DNA from: JAWWOW01 sp033851265
GTDB lineage: Bacteria > Actinomycetota > Actinomycetes > JAWWOW01
NCBI GenBank assembly: GCA_033851265.1
Contig: JAWWOW010000004.1
Coordinates: forward strand, 124,001-188,000
DNA: 64,000 bases
Direction of reading: 5' to 3'
This document shows, in pieces, positions 35,014 through 43,842 of the stretch. Made by a program: the position numbers and the translations under genes. Position 1 is the first letter of the stretch, and each line of letters starts with the position of its first letter. The notes under the pieces are model-generated. The model was not told the DNA's origin and did not search any database. It saw nothing but the letters and a program-made list of their open reading frames with translations.

Positions 35014-35265
35014 TCACGTGCCGGGTGGACCGCCCATGAGAGCGCGCTTCGCCTTCCACGACATGACCGCGAACAGCGACAGCCCGGACATCACGGAGCC
35101 AACAGCGAAGATGGAACCGATCGACAGGATCGACCCGAACGATCCGATCGAGCCGACGGAGAGCACCGAGCCGGCCGAGCCGATCGACAGCACCGATCCC
35201 TTGCTCGCGATGGAGAGCACCGAGTCTTCCGATCGCACGGACCACAGCGACGTATCCGCATTCAT
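35014..35265 (-). CDS. Gly-Ser-Ile/Val repeat mini-protein
   Basis: Protein of 83 residues made largely of a periodic pattern (SVLSIAS, GSVLSIGS, GSVLSVGS, IGSFGSILSIGS, then GSIFAVGS), and a hydrophobic C-terminal part SVMSGLSLFAVMSW followed by the basic KAKRALMG. Repetition of G-S with hydrophobic pairs every six to eight residues suggests a small beta-helix or a glycine-zipper membrane association. Function unknown. It lies 19 bases upstream of the GH38 gene on the same strand. Confidence 0.65.
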   Translation of the reverse strand: MNADTSLWSVRSEDSVLSIASKGSVLSIGSAGSVLSVGSIGSFGSILSIGSIFAVGSVMSGLSLFAVMSWKAKRALMGGPPGT

Positions 35266-35367
35266 GAGATGACCTGTCGATCGGCGGTAACCCCTTCAGG
35301 GCAACTAAACCTATAGTCGGACGCTATTTCGCTATGGTCGCGCGCGCCTTCCGTCGATGAACACGAT

Positions 35368-35583
35368 ATGAGCCTCCCAGCCCGCTGTTGCGGACACGCC
35401 CGCAGGCCCATCTCGGTCGCGCTGCATGCAGATGCGCCTGACCTGCGCGTGGAAATTTGCGACATATGCCATGGGCACGAGTGGTTCCAGGATGGGACGG
35501 CGATAGCTGACCAGCGGGCCATCGATCTGGCATTCGCAGCCGATATCGAGAAGATGCTCGGCCCCCTCCCGCTCGCGTCCTAA
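35368..35583 (+). CDS. Small CxxC protein, hypothetical
   Basis: Protein of 71 residues with CC near the start and a CDIC followed by HGHEWFQDG, then an amphipathic helix (DQRAIDLAFAADIEKMLG). A metal site by CxxC and His is possible. No family recognised. A minus-strand frame across the same region (35262-35522) is poorer in composition. It ends 58 bases before the secretory lipase gene. Confidence 0.45.
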   Translation: MSLPARCCGHARRPISVALHADAPDLRVEICDICHGHEWFQDGTAIADQRAIDLAFAADIEKMLGPLPLAS

Positions 35584-35641
35584 GCCGGTCCGAGCTCCAA
35601 CCTCCCTGGCTGGTTTCGTCGGCAATTGGGACCATGATCGG

Positions 35642-36949
35642 GTGGCAACACGCTGGCGGCTGCGGCATGTGGCCACCCGAATTCTTCTCGCACCGCTGCT
35701 CGTGGCGGCGGTTGCGATGTCATCGACCGCTGGCGCATCCGGGCCGCCGGTAACGCCTGATCACGATCCCTTTTACACGTACACGGGATCGATCCCGCTC
35801 AAGCAGATCCCGCCGGGCACAGTGTTGAAGCAACGGTCGGTCAAGCTTGCCCTCGGAGGCCGTTCGACGCCGGTCAACGCCCAACAGTTGCTCTACCGCA
35901 CTACCGGCCAGCTCGGGCAGCCGACGGTCACGGTCACCACGGTGATCAAGCCGACCTCGGGCCCGCTGAAGCCACACATCGTCGAGTACCTGAGCTTTTA
36001 CGACGGCCTGGGCGCTCAGTGCGATCCGAGCTACACGTTGGCTGGCGGCAGCGAGACCGATTCGGCGACGCAACAGCAAGCCGAAGAAGAAGGCATGCTG
36101 ATCAACTGGTATTTGTCCATGGGCTGGATCGTGACGGTGCCCGACTTCGAAGGTACCCGACTCGCCTGGATGGCCGGTAAGGAATCGGGCTACGGCGCGC
36201 TTGACGGTATCCGAGCGACGGAGTCGTACCTCAACGTCGGCCCCGCCACGAAAGTTGCGCTATCCGGTTACTCCGGTGGCGCACTCGCAGCGGACTGGGC
36301 GAGTGAACTCGCCCCGGCGTACGCCCCGACGTTGAACATCGTCGGCGTGGCCGAGGGCGGCATCCCGGTGCATCACGCGCATGCGTTCAACTACATCAAC
36401 GGTGACAAGGTGAACTCGTCAACGATGCCTGGATGGCTCCTCGGCCTGGCCCGTGCGTACCACCTCGACCTGACGCCCTATCTCTCGGCGTACGGCGCGC
36501 AGCTGGTCAACGCGGAGAGCACGCAGTGCATCACGTCGGTGTTCGGTGACTATCCCGGCCTGACGTACCAGAAGCTCATGAAGCCGCAGTACCAAGACCT
36601 CTTCAAGGTTCCGGTTTTCGTGCGCATCTTCAACGACCAGATCATGGGCAGCGCACCCGGTCATCCCACGGCACCGCTGTTCATGGGTGTCGGCAACTCC
36701 GACGGGACTGGAGATGGCGTCATGCGTGCCGACGACGTTGAGGCGTTGGCCTACCAGTACTGCCACCAAGGCGTGAAGGTGAAGTTCCAGGAGTACCGCC
36801 GCGCGAATCACCAGGTTGCGGCCGCGTTGTTCGAACCGCAGACCGGTCCGTTCCTTCGTGACCGCTTCGCCGGGCTGCCGTTCCGCGACAACTGCGCATC
36901 GATCGGCCCGGGCAACTCGATCGCGCCGCTCCCACCGCCGTCCTACTGA
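35642..36949 (+). CDS. Secretory lipase (LIP family)
   Basis: Secreted lipase/esterase of 435 residues. Signal peptide about 1-33 (basic start, hydrophobic core, AGA cleavage). Nucleophile elbow SGYSGGALAADW, candidate Asp in GNSDGTGDGVM, and His in RANHQVAA make a complete triad. The LIP family (PF03583) is known from Candida and several actinobacteria, where it releases fatty acids from lipids outside the cell. GTG 35642 is the start. The released acids could feed the acyl-CoA ligases of this region; that is inference. Confidence 0.88.
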   Translation: MATRWRLRHVATRILLAPLLVAAVAMSSTAGASGPPVTPDHDPFYTYTGSIPLKQIPPGTVLKQRSVKLALGGRSTPVNAQQLLYRTTGQLGQPTVTVTTVIKPTSGPLKPHIVEYLSFYDGLGAQCDPSYTLAGGSETDSATQQQAEEEGMLINWYLSMGWIVTVPDFEGTRLAWMAGKESGYGALDGIRATESYLNVGPATKVALSGYSGGALAADWASELAPAYAPTLNIVGVAEGGIPVHHAHAFNYINGDKVNSSTMPGWLLGLARAYHLDLTPYLSAYGAQLVNAESTQCITSVFGDYPGLTYQKLMKPQYQDLFKVPVFVRIFNDQIMGSAPGHPTAPLFMGVGNSDGTGDGVMRADDVEALAYQYCHQGVKVKFQEYRRANHQVAAALFEPQTGPFLRDRFAGLPFRDNCASIGPGNSIAPLPPPSY

Positions 36950-36973
36950 CCGCAGGTCGGGGCCGCAACGGCG

Positions 36974-37819
36974 CTAGTTGCTTGTACGACGAAACGCCTC
37001 CGCGATGGTCTGCAGCTGTTGAGGGGCGACGCTGCGCCAATAGGCCGAGTCGTGGTAACCGTTGGTGAATGAACCGGAGTGTGCGCCGGTCAACAGCGAC
37101 ACGAAATGCTTGTCAGCGGGGTAGAAGGGATCCTTCGTTCCGCAGTCGATCCGCACCTGCATCGTCGCCAGTTTGCTGACGCCGGCGAAGACGTCGTTGC
37201 GCGCGTAGTCGTCGGCGCCGTCGAAAGCCCCGGGCGCGGTCTGCGGTGTCCTCCACAGCGCCGGGCTGGCTGCAGTTACCGCGGTGAAGCGATGGGGAGC
37301 GCGCTGCGCGGCGAGCAAGGCGCCGTAGCCACCCATCGACCAACCCAGCAGCGCCAGCTTTCGAGCGCCCACTTTGCGTTGGATCATCGGCACGAACTCC
37401 TGTTGCAGCATGCCCATCGCATCGGTGCCGTCGGTGCGGGCGTGCCAATAGGAGTGGTCGCCGCCATCCACGGACGCGATTGCTAATGGCAGGTTCAGGG
37501 CGGCTGCCACGTCATCCAGGTGGATCCCGTCGAACGTAAACGTGTGGTCACTGCTCCGGCCGTGAAGGCAGTAGACGATGCCGAGCGGGGCTTGCTGTGG
37601 CCTAGTCAACGACCAGCCGACGCGGCGGCGCATGTATTTGCTGTCCAACTGGCCGTCGACGCGTGGCGTGTTGGCTCGCGGAAAGTGTCGGTCGGGACTG
37701 TGGCTGAGACCGAGCGTGCGTTGGAGGCGGTCACTCGTTGCGATCAAGCCGGCAGCGGAGCCGCTGCCGGCAATCAGTACGCCCCCGGCGCCGACCAGGA
37801 ATGCCCGACGCGAAATCAC
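36974..37819 (-). CDS. Secreted alpha/beta-hydrolase esterase, Tat-type signal
   Basis: Esterase-D/mycolyltransferase-like hydrolase of 281 residues. The N-terminus SRRAFLVGAGG is a twin-arginine signal. VYCLHGR, the elbow GWSMGGYGALL with the nucleophilic Ser, acid in DCGTKDPF, and the late His in GYHDSAYW complete the triad. It probably cleaves small esters in the envelope. It is convergent with the LIP lipase. The HD-domain gene stands upstream on the same strand, ending 18 bases before this start. Confidence 0.85.
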   Translation of the reverse strand: MISRRAFLVGAGGVLIAGSGSAAGLIATSDRLQRTLGLSHSPDRHFPRANTPRVDGQLDSKYMRRRVGWSLTRPQQAPLGIVYCLHGRSSDHTFTFDGIHLDDVAAALNLPLAIASVDGGDHSYWHARTDGTDAMGMLQQEFVPMIQRKVGARKLALLGWSMGGYGALLAAQRAPHRFTAVTAASPALWRTPQTAPGAFDGADDYARNDVFAGVSKLATMQVRIDCGTKDPFYPADKHFVSLLTGAHSGSFTNGYHDSAYWRSVAPQQLQTIAEAFRRTSN

Positions 37820-37837
37820 CGGTGCGCTAGCGAGTCA

Positions 37838-38455
37838 TCACGGCTTGGAGGTTTGGTGGACCTGTCCGTCGTCGGCCATGTAGAGACTGCGCTTCGGAGC
37901 GGTGAACGCCGCACGCACCAACGGCTCGTAGTGCTCGAGCGGCTTGGTGTCGTAGCCCGGGTCGAACGCCGGCTGGTCGAAGTCGGCGCAGAACTCTGCG
38001 GTGTAGTCGAACCACTCATGCCCGCGGTACTGGTCGCGCAGGTTGCGGTCGAGCCCGAGGAAGTGGAAGAAGTAGTAGCCCTGGAAGATCGCGTGCTTCT
38101 CGACCAGCCAGTGGTTTTGCTCGCTGATGAACGGTTTGAGAATCGCCGCTGCGACGTCGGCGTGGTTGAACGACCCGAGTGTGTCTCCGATGTCGTGGAG
38201 CAGCGCGCAAAGGATGTACTCGTCGTCACGGCCGGCGCGCTCGGCGCGGGTCGCGGTCTGCAACGAGTGAGTGAGGCGGTCGACGGCGAACCCGCCGAAG
38301 TCTCCGTCGAGCAGGCGCAGATGCGTGAGAACCCGATCCGCGAGCCCGGCGTACATGTGCAGGGCGCCTTCAGCGATGATCTGCCAGTCCTCTTGGGTGC
38401 CCTCGTCCATGGCGTGGAACTTGGCGAGCTTTTGGGTGGAGTCAACGGCAGTCAC
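37838..38455 (-). CDS. HD-domain metalloprotein
   Basis: HD-superfamily protein of 205 residues. The metal motif is in CALLHDIGDTLG, followed by NHADVAA and more His further on (EKHAIFQ, GHEWFDY). Hydrolysis of phosphoesters is the usual role, but the H...HD...H-rich layout of small HD proteins also occurs in diiron oxygenases such as PhnZ, so oxygenase activity is an open alternative. GTG 38455 has AGGAGG (38463-38468 complement) 7 bases before it, which rules out the longer frame. Confidence 0.8.
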   Translation of the reverse strand: MTAVDSTQKLAKFHAMDEGTQEDWQIIAEGALHMYAGLADRVLTHLRLLDGDFGGFAVDRLTHSLQTATRAERAGRDDEYILCALLHDIGDTLGSFNHADVAAAILKPFISEQNHWLVEKHAIFQGYYFFHFLGLDRNLRDQYRGHEWFDYTAEFCADFDQPAFDPGYDTKPLEHYEPLVRAAFTAPKRSLYMADDGQVHQTSKP

Positions 38456-38462
38456 GGCAGAT

Positions 38463-38468
38463 CCTCCT
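38463..38468 (-). promoter_or_regulatory. Ribosome binding site of HD-domain gene
   Basis: AGGAGG on the minus strand, 7 bases before GTG 38455; it fixes that start. Confidence 0.6.
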
Positions 38469-38499
38469 GATCGAGTGTTCCCATTATGACCCGCCTCTG

Positions 38500-39480
38500 T
38501 TACAGCGTGAGGCCGGCGAGTTCCTCGTACTGACCGGGTGAGCCACCAAACGACGTCTGCAGCGATAGCAACCGCTTGTAGTACAGGTGCGCGTCGTGCT
38601 CCCACGTGAAGCCGACACCAGCGAGTGTCTGGATGGCGATGGCGGCAACCTGTGCGAACCCGTCGCAGCACCACGCGCCGACCATCGTCGCCCGGCGGTG
38701 TCGGTCGGCAGCATCGTCGGAGTCAGCGGCGAGCAGGGCCGGCTGGAGCGCGATTTTGGCGCCTTCCAGTACGGCGTACGCGTCGACCAGTGCGTGCTGA
38801 ACCGCCTGAAACGATCCGATCGGTACGCCGAACTGTTCGCGCGTGAGGGCGTGTGAGCGAGCGAGCTCGAAGAGTGCATGCGCGGCGCCCAAGCCGTCGA
38901 CAGCCCACGCGAGGAGCGCTACATCGCGAGCGGCCGCGATCGCCTCGGCGGCCGACGACGACAGGACCCGTCCCTGTCCGGCCGCGCGGACCCGGCCGAA
39001 GGATCGGGAGTCGTCAACTGTCTGCTCGGGCGTGACGCGCAGCCCCTCCATGACGGAGACGGTGTGGCCTGACGCGACGAGAAAGACGTCGGCGGTGACC
39101 GCATCCGCTACCAGTGATCGTTCGCGCTCATCCACGATGACCGCGATGCGCTCTCCGGATGCCACCTCGCTGAGCAGCTCCGTCTTGCCCAGCTTTTCGA
39201 GCAGCGTCGTGGCGGCGACGGCGGAGGAGATGAACGGGCCGGGGTAGCACGCGCGTCCGAGCTCGTAGAGCACCCCGCCCAGGTCGGCCAGCCCGAGACC
39301 CAAGCCGCCTGCGGCATCGGGAGCGAGCGCGCCGACCACACCCAGGTCTCGCAGCCCGCGCCACACCGGATCGTGGGCTTCCCGCGGCTCGCCGTACCCG
39401 GCGCGGGGGAGCCCGGCGTCAGCCAGGAATCGACGCACCGAATCGGCGAGCGCGCGCTGTTCGTCGGTCAGGTCGAGCAC
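38500..39480 (-). CDS. Acyl-CoA dehydrogenase, small-subunit type, short
   Basis: Acyl-CoA dehydrogenase of 326 residues, shorter than the 365-377 of its homologues here; the middle beta domain looks reduced. LTDEQRALADSVRRFL start, REQFGVPIGSFQAVQH helix, GVGFTWEHDAHLYYKR end. GTG 39480 gives the normal N-terminus. It is divergent from a large-subunit ACAD (39536), with operator Op5 in the 55-base gap, the same plan as at 4691 and 60629. Some loops may have been lost because the large partner carries the flavin site; this is inference. Confidence 0.88.
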   Translation of the reverse strand: MLDLTDEQRALADSVRRFLADAGLPRAGYGEPREAHDPVWRGLRDLGVVGALAPDAAGGLGLGLADLGGVLYELGRACYPGPFISSAVAATTLLEKLGKTELLSEVASGERIAVIVDERERSLVADAVTADVFLVASGHTVSVMEGLRVTPEQTVDDSRSFGRVRAAGQGRVLSSSAAEAIAAARDVALLAWAVDGLGAAHALFELARSHALTREQFGVPIGSFQAVQHALVDAYAVLEGAKIALQPALLAADSDDAADRHRRATMVGAWCCDGFAQVAAIAIQTLAGVGFTWEHDAHLYYKRLLSLQTSFGGSPGQYEELAGLTL

Positions 39481-39499
39481 GGCGCCAGGGTAGCCGTCC

Positions 39500-39521
39500 T
39501 TGCTGACACGCGTGTCAGCCT
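39500..39521. promoter_or_regulatory. Operator Op5 (TGAC-N6-GTCA palindrome)
   Basis: TGAC-ACGCGT-GTCA, a perfect 18-base palindrome at 39502-39519 (GCTGACACG / CGTGTCAGC). Flanks are GC rather than the usual CCC/GGG. It lies 20 bases from the minus start and 15 from the plus start of a divergent ACAD pair. Confidence 0.7.
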
Positions 39522-39535
39522 CATAGCCTCCGGAC

Positions 39536-40732
39536 ATGCGGCTGTCCTTTGATGACGACGCGGAGCAGTTCCGCGCCGAGCTCGTGGCCTGGCTTGAGGC
39601 CAATGCTCCGAGCGAGGAGTCGCAGGAGGATCACAAGACGTCGAGCGGACATCTGCCGGACTGGGCGAAGGCCTGGCAGCGCAAGCTCTTCGACGACGGC
39701 TGGCTGGTGCCGGGCTGGCCGGGCGAGCTCGGCGGCCGCAACGCCACGCCGGTGCAGACGATGGTCTATTTCGAGGAGCTGTCCGCTCGCCGCATTCCGC
39801 GGGCACTCAACCCGCAGGGGATCGGCATCGTCGCGCCATCGACCCTCGATCACGGCACGGATGCGCAGAAGGAGCGCTACCTCGTGCCGACGTTGCGGGG
39901 CGAGATCACCTGGTGTCTTGGGATGAGCGAGCCGGATGCTGGCAGCGATCTGGCCGCGCTGCGCACGCGCGCGGTTCTCGACGGCGACGAGTGGATTGTC
40001 TCGGGCCAGAAGGTCTGGACCAGTGGAGCGCACGACGCAGACTTCTGCTTCTGCTTCGTGCGCACCGAACCCGACGCGCCGAAACACAAGGGCATCAGCG
40101 TGCTGATCATCGACATGTCCGCACCGGGGATCACCTGTCGCCCGTTGCCAGAGCTCGTTGAGCCCGACTATGCCGACTTCAACGAGGTGTTCTTCGACTC
40201 CGTGCGGGTGCCGGCGGACGCGCTCGTCGGCGAGCGCGGCCAGGGCTGGGGTATCTCGATGACGTCGCTCGGACACGAGCGCGGGATGTTGTGGATCGGT
40301 CAGCAGACGTTTCTGCAGCGGGAGGTCGAGTCGCTCATCGCGCTGGGCAAGGAACGCCCGGAGCTCGGTGCTGATCCGGTGTTCCGCGATGCGGTCGCGT
40401 CGCTATGGATCGATGCGCAGGCAATGAAGGTCATGGGTTACCGCGGGTTCGCGAAGTTCGCCTCCGGTCGCGCGGCGCCTGAGCACTCGCTGCTGAAGCT
40501 GTTCGCTTCCGAGGCGCGCCGCCGCCTGCAGCTCGTGGCGAGTGAGGCGGTCGGTGCCGAGGCCTATGACCGGTCCGCGACGACCGAGGTCACCGATGTC
40601 CGGCCCGGGACCTACGCCGAGGGCTATCTGCGTTCGTTCGCACACACCATCGCCGGCGGCACGAGCGAGATTCAACGCAACATCATTGCCGAGCGAGTGC
40701 TGGGACTACCGAAGAGCGGGGAGAAGCGGTGA
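39536..40732 (+). CDS. Acyl-CoA dehydrogenase, large-subunit type
   Basis: Acyl-CoA dehydrogenase of 398 residues: MSEPDAGSDLAA and GQKVWTSGAHD segments, C-terminus TIAGGTSEIQRNIIAERVLG with Gly in place of the EGT Glu. It is closest in pattern to the protein at 21530. ATG 39536 lies 15 bases after operator Op5. First of three plus-strand genes joined by 4-base and 1-base overlaps (ACAD, amidohydrolase, SDR). Confidence 0.92.
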   Translation: MRLSFDDDAEQFRAELVAWLEANAPSEESQEDHKTSSGHLPDWAKAWQRKLFDDGWLVPGWPGELGGRNATPVQTMVYFEELSARRIPRALNPQGIGIVAPSTLDHGTDAQKERYLVPTLRGEITWCLGMSEPDAGSDLAALRTRAVLDGDEWIVSGQKVWTSGAHDADFCFCFVRTEPDAPKHKGISVLIIDMSAPGITCRPLPELVEPDYADFNEVFFDSVRVPADALVGERGQGWGISMTSLGHERGMLWIGQQTFLQREVESLIALGKERPELGADPVFRDAVASLWIDAQAMKVMGYRGFAKFASGRAAPEHSLLKLFASEARRRLQLVASEAVGAEAYDRSATTEVTDVRPGTYAEGYLRSFAHTIAGGTSEIQRNIIAERVLGLPKSGEKR

Positions 40733-41802
40733 CGGTCGTCGACGCCGACGCACACATCAACGAGGACGTCATTGCGTGGAAGGGTCTGTTCGCGAAGCGC
40801 CCGGACTGGATTGGCGCGGTGCAGTCCGGCGACAAGATGGTCGCTCTGGTCGACGGCAAGCCCTACCCGTTGCAAGAGGGTCCTGGTCGCGGTGTACCCA
40901 TCGACTCGGCGATCCTTCCCGCCGCAGCCGAAGGCGCGTCGAATCTGGACAAGCGCATCGCCGACTGTGATGCCGAGGGGATCGACGTCCAAGTGTTGTA
41001 CGGCGGGTTGACGATCGGGCTCACCGGATACGGCGATGTCGGGCTCGCCGCCGATGTTGCCCGGGCGTACAACGATTGGTTGCTGGTCGACGTCTGTGGG
41101 CGATATCCGGACCGCCTCAAGGGTGTTGCGACCGTGCCACTGCAGGATGTCGAGCGCTCGATCGAAGAGCTGCAGTACGCCGCGGCAAACGGAGCTGTCG
41201 CCGTGACGATCCCGCCCGCATTGGGGCAGCGCAATCTTGACGACCCGTCGCTGCGGCCGTTCTTCGAAGCCGCCGCCGACGTCGACCTCGCCATCGGCGT
41301 ACACAGCGCACCCGGGATGAACATCCCGTTGCCGGCGGCCGAGAGGTTCAGCAACTACGCGCAGGTGCATCTGCTGTCGTTCCCCGTTGACCAGATGGTC
41401 GCGTTCACGGCTCTGGCGCTCGGCGGTGTTCTCGACGAGTTTCCGACGCTGCGGTTCGCCTTCCTCGAGGCGGGTGTCGGGTGGGCGCCGTACTTCTTGG
41501 CTCGGGCCGAGGAGCACCGGATCAAGCGCGCTGAGATGGTGCCGGGGATGACGAGTGCGGCGCGGGAGTACGTCGAACGCGGACAGTGCTACTTCTCGGT
41601 CGAGTGCGAGGACCCATTCCTCGAGTTCTACGTCGAACAGTTGGGACCAGACTCCGTCGTGTTTGCCAGCGACTATCCGCATTGGGACGCGGACTTCCCT
41701 GGCACGGTTGAGGAGATGCGGCAGACCGCGAGCAAGCTTGGCGAGGAGACGGCGGCGAAGGTCATGGGCGGAAATGCGCTTCGGCTGTACGGGTTGAGCT
41801 GA
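40729..41802 (+). CDS. Amidohydrolase-2 family protein (ACMSD-like)
   Basis: TIM-barrel metal-dependent hydrolase or decarboxylase of 357 residues. The N-terminal DADAHIN gives the first ligands, GVHSAPG a His, and FASDYPHWDADFPG the late Asp and His, the pattern of the Amidohydro_2 (ACMSD, gamma-resorcylate decarboxylase) group; members are non-oxidative decarboxylases or C-C hydrolases as well as hydrolases. GTG 40729 overlaps the ACAD stop (GTGA), and the SDR starts in its stop codon, so it is a fixed part of this operon and Op5 regulation. Confidence 0.88.
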   Translation: MTVVDADAHINEDVIAWKGLFAKRPDWIGAVQSGDKMVALVDGKPYPLQEGPGRGVPIDSAILPAAAEGASNLDKRIADCDAEGIDVQVLYGGLTIGLTGYGDVGLAADVARAYNDWLLVDVCGRYPDRLKGVATVPLQDVERSIEELQYAAANGAVAVTIPPALGQRNLDDPSLRPFFEAAADVDLAIGVHSAPGMNIPLPAAERFSNYAQVHLLSFPVDQMVAFTALALGGVLDEFPTLRFAFLEAGVGWAPYFLARAEEHRIKRAEMVPGMTSAAREYVERGQCYFSVECEDPFLEFYVEQLGPDSVVFASDYPHWDADFPGTVEEMRQTASKLGEETAAKVMGGNALRLYGLS

Positions 41803-42602
41803 TGGGCCTCCTGGACGGCCAGCGGGCTGTCATCACGGGTGCCGCAAGCGGCATCGGCAAGACCACAGCGCAGCGGTTCCTGGAAGAAGGTGCGACGGTC
41901 GCGCTCATCGACATCGACGCCGACTCGCTCGGAAAGGTTGCAGCCGAGCTCGGTGCGCCGTCGTACGCCGTCGACGTCACCGATGCCGAGGCGCTCGCGG
42001 GGGCATTCGGTGATGCGGCCGTGGCTCTCGGCGGACTGACTATTGCGTTCAACAATGCCGGGGTCGGCGGTCAGGCGAAAGTCCACGCGACCCCCGTCGA
42101 AGAATGGCGTCGTGTCGTCTCGGTGAGTCTCGATGGCGTCTTTCATGGGATTCGCGCGGCCGTCCCGTTCATCCGGGAGAGCGGCGGCGGGTCCATCGTG
42201 AACACCTCATCGATCAGCGGCGTACGACCAGCGTCGGGAGAAGGGCCGTACGCCGCGGCGAAGGCGGGCGTAGCGGCGCTGACGGCCACCGCGGCGATGG
42301 AGTATGCGCCGCAGATTCGGGTGAATGCGATCGCGCCCGGGATGATCCGCACCGGTCTAACTGATCCGTTGCTGTCGCTGCCGGGCGCGACCGAGATGAT
42401 GCTGCAGAAGACGCCACTCGCACGGATCGGCGATCCCGGCGATATCGCAGACGCCGTCGTGTTTCTGTGTTCACCGCTGGCGCGATTCATCACCGGGATC
42501 AACCTGGTCATCGATGGTGGCATGACGTTGCACGGCGCCGGTGTTGACGGTGTCTTTGACCTCGTCACCAACCTCTACGGACGCCCGGACAGCGATCTCT
42601 GA
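41802..42602 (+). CDS. SDR family oxidoreductase
   Basis: SDR of 266 residues: TGAASGIGK near the N-terminus, Asp in LIDIDAD favouring NAD, NNAGVGG, catalytic YAAAK, and the ending ITGINLVIDGG. ATG 41802 shares one base with the amidohydrolase stop (TGATG), giving translational coupling. Third gene of the Op5 plus-strand operon. Likely a hydroxyl-oxidising step of the pathway; substrate unknown. Confidence 0.9.
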   Translation: MGLLDGQRAVITGAASGIGKTTAQRFLEEGATVALIDIDADSLGKVAAELGAPSYAVDVTDAEALAGAFGDAAVALGGLTIAFNNAGVGGQAKVHATPVEEWRRVVSVSLDGVFHGIRAAVPFIRESGGGSIVNTSSISGVRPASGEGPYAAAKAGVAALTATAAMEYAPQIRVNAIAPGMIRTGLTDPLLSLPGATEMMLQKTPLARIGDPGDIADAVVFLCSPLARFITGINLVIDGGMTLHGAGVDGVFDLVTNLYGRPDSDL

Positions 42603-42616
42603 GCGGTTAGCGCTGT

Positions 42617-43804
42617 TCAGAGGGTGAGTGCGAGGTCCCCGCGGCCGGTCCAGGTGACGCCAGTCAGGCCGAGCCAATCGGCGAGCTCGGTCAATTCTGC
42701 GACAAGTGCCGTGGTCACTGCTGCCTTGTCGATGCCGGGCTCGGTGTACGCCGCCTGGACCCGAAGCACCCCAGCGGCCCGGTCGGACTTGAGGTCGACG
42801 CGCGCGACGAGCTGGTCACCGAGGAGGAACGGCAGCACGTAATAGCCATGCATGCGCTTTGCTGCCGGCACGTAGATCTCGATGCGGTAGCGGAAGCCCC
42901 ACAACCGCTCGACACGGTCGCGCGCCCAGACCAGCGGGTCGAAGGGCGCGAGCAGCGCACGACCGGACAGGTTGCGGGGGATCGTTGTGCCGGGCAGCAC
43001 GTACGCCGGGTGTCGCCAGCCCTCGACGGCGACTTCGAGCAGGCGACCCTCATCGACCAGCTCGGCGATGCGGGGGCGGGCTTGCGGGTTGGTCAGCCGG
43101 AAGTAGTCGGCAAGGTCCGCGACGGTCCCGACGCCGTGGCACCGAGCGGCGATGAGCAACAACTCGTGGTGCGCTTCTTCCTCGGTCGGTGTCGGCAGCG
43201 CCTGGATCGCGGGCGGCAACACGCGCTCCGTGACGTCGTAGACCCGCTCGAAGCCCTTGCGCGATGCGGTCATCACCTTGCCGGACCAGAACAAGTACTC
43301 GAGCGCGAACTTGCTGTCCGCCCAGTTCCATCCCCAGTTGCCGGTGCGTCGCGGTGAGTCCTTCTCGAGATCACCGGCGGTCACCGGACCGCGTGCGCTG
43401 ACCTCTTTGAGCACAGCCTTGATGTAGTCGGGGCGTTCCTTGGCAAGGCGGGCGATGCCGCCCCAGGTTTCGGCCTGGTGCTCGGCGCGATGCATCCGCC
43501 ATCGCATCAGCGGCTGCAGCTCGACCGGTAGGAGCGCAGCCTCGTGGCCCCAGTACTCGAAGAGCTCGCGGTGCCGGTAGACCATGGCGTCGAGCAGGTC
43601 GCGCGGATAGGCGCCGAGTCGTGACCAGCCGGGCATGTACTGCGCGCGCAGGAGGACATTGACGCTGTCGATCTGGATGAGACCCGTACGCGCGAGCATC
43701 GTGCGCAGGTGGCGACGGTCTCGAGAGCCGGGTTTGCGGTCGCGACCGAGACCTTGGGAAACGATGGCAAGCCGTCGCGCCTGCCCGATCGACAACGACT
43801 CCAC
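42617..43804 (-). CDS. HTH_42 winged-helix protein, YcaQ/AlkX-like DNA glycosylase
   Basis: Protein of 395 residues of the HTH_42 (winged-helix DNA-binding) family, which contains E. coli YcaQ/AlkX and Streptomyces AlkZ glycosylases. These excise alkylated bases, including interstrand crosslinks. The catalytic loop shows QID (residues 44-46), the QxD form of the AlkX type rather than the QxQ of AlkZ. Tandem winged helices and a beta-barrel (ERLWGFRYRIEIYVPAAKR) follow. GTG 43804 is chosen since the next gene starts at 43843 on the other strand. Unrelated to the lipid genes. Confidence 0.85.
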   Translation of the reverse strand: MESLSIGQARRLAIVSQGLGRDRKPGSRDRRHLRTMLARTGLIQIDSVNVLLRAQYMPGWSRLGAYPRDLLDAMVYRHRELFEYWGHEAALLPVELQPLMRWRMHRAEHQAETWGGIARLAKERPDYIKAVLKEVSARGPVTAGDLEKDSPRRTGNWGWNWADSKFALEYLFWSGKVMTASRKGFERVYDVTERVLPPAIQALPTPTEEEAHHELLLIAARCHGVGTVADLADYFRLTNPQARPRIAELVDEGRLLEVAVEGWRHPAYVLPGTTIPRNLSGRALLAPFDPLVWARDRVERLWGFRYRIEIYVPAAKRMHGYYVLPFLLGDQLVARVDLKSDRAAGVLRVQAAYTEPGIDKAAVTTALVAELTELADWLGLTGVTWTGRGDLALTL

Positions 43805-43842
43805 GACGGGGCAGCGTACGGACGACCTGCGACACTCTCGCG

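Noticed and set aside
35262..35522. Minus frame of 86 codons, overlapping the mini-protein start
   Set aside because: Overlaps the plausible plus gene at 35368, with poor composition (many Cys, Trp and Ser).
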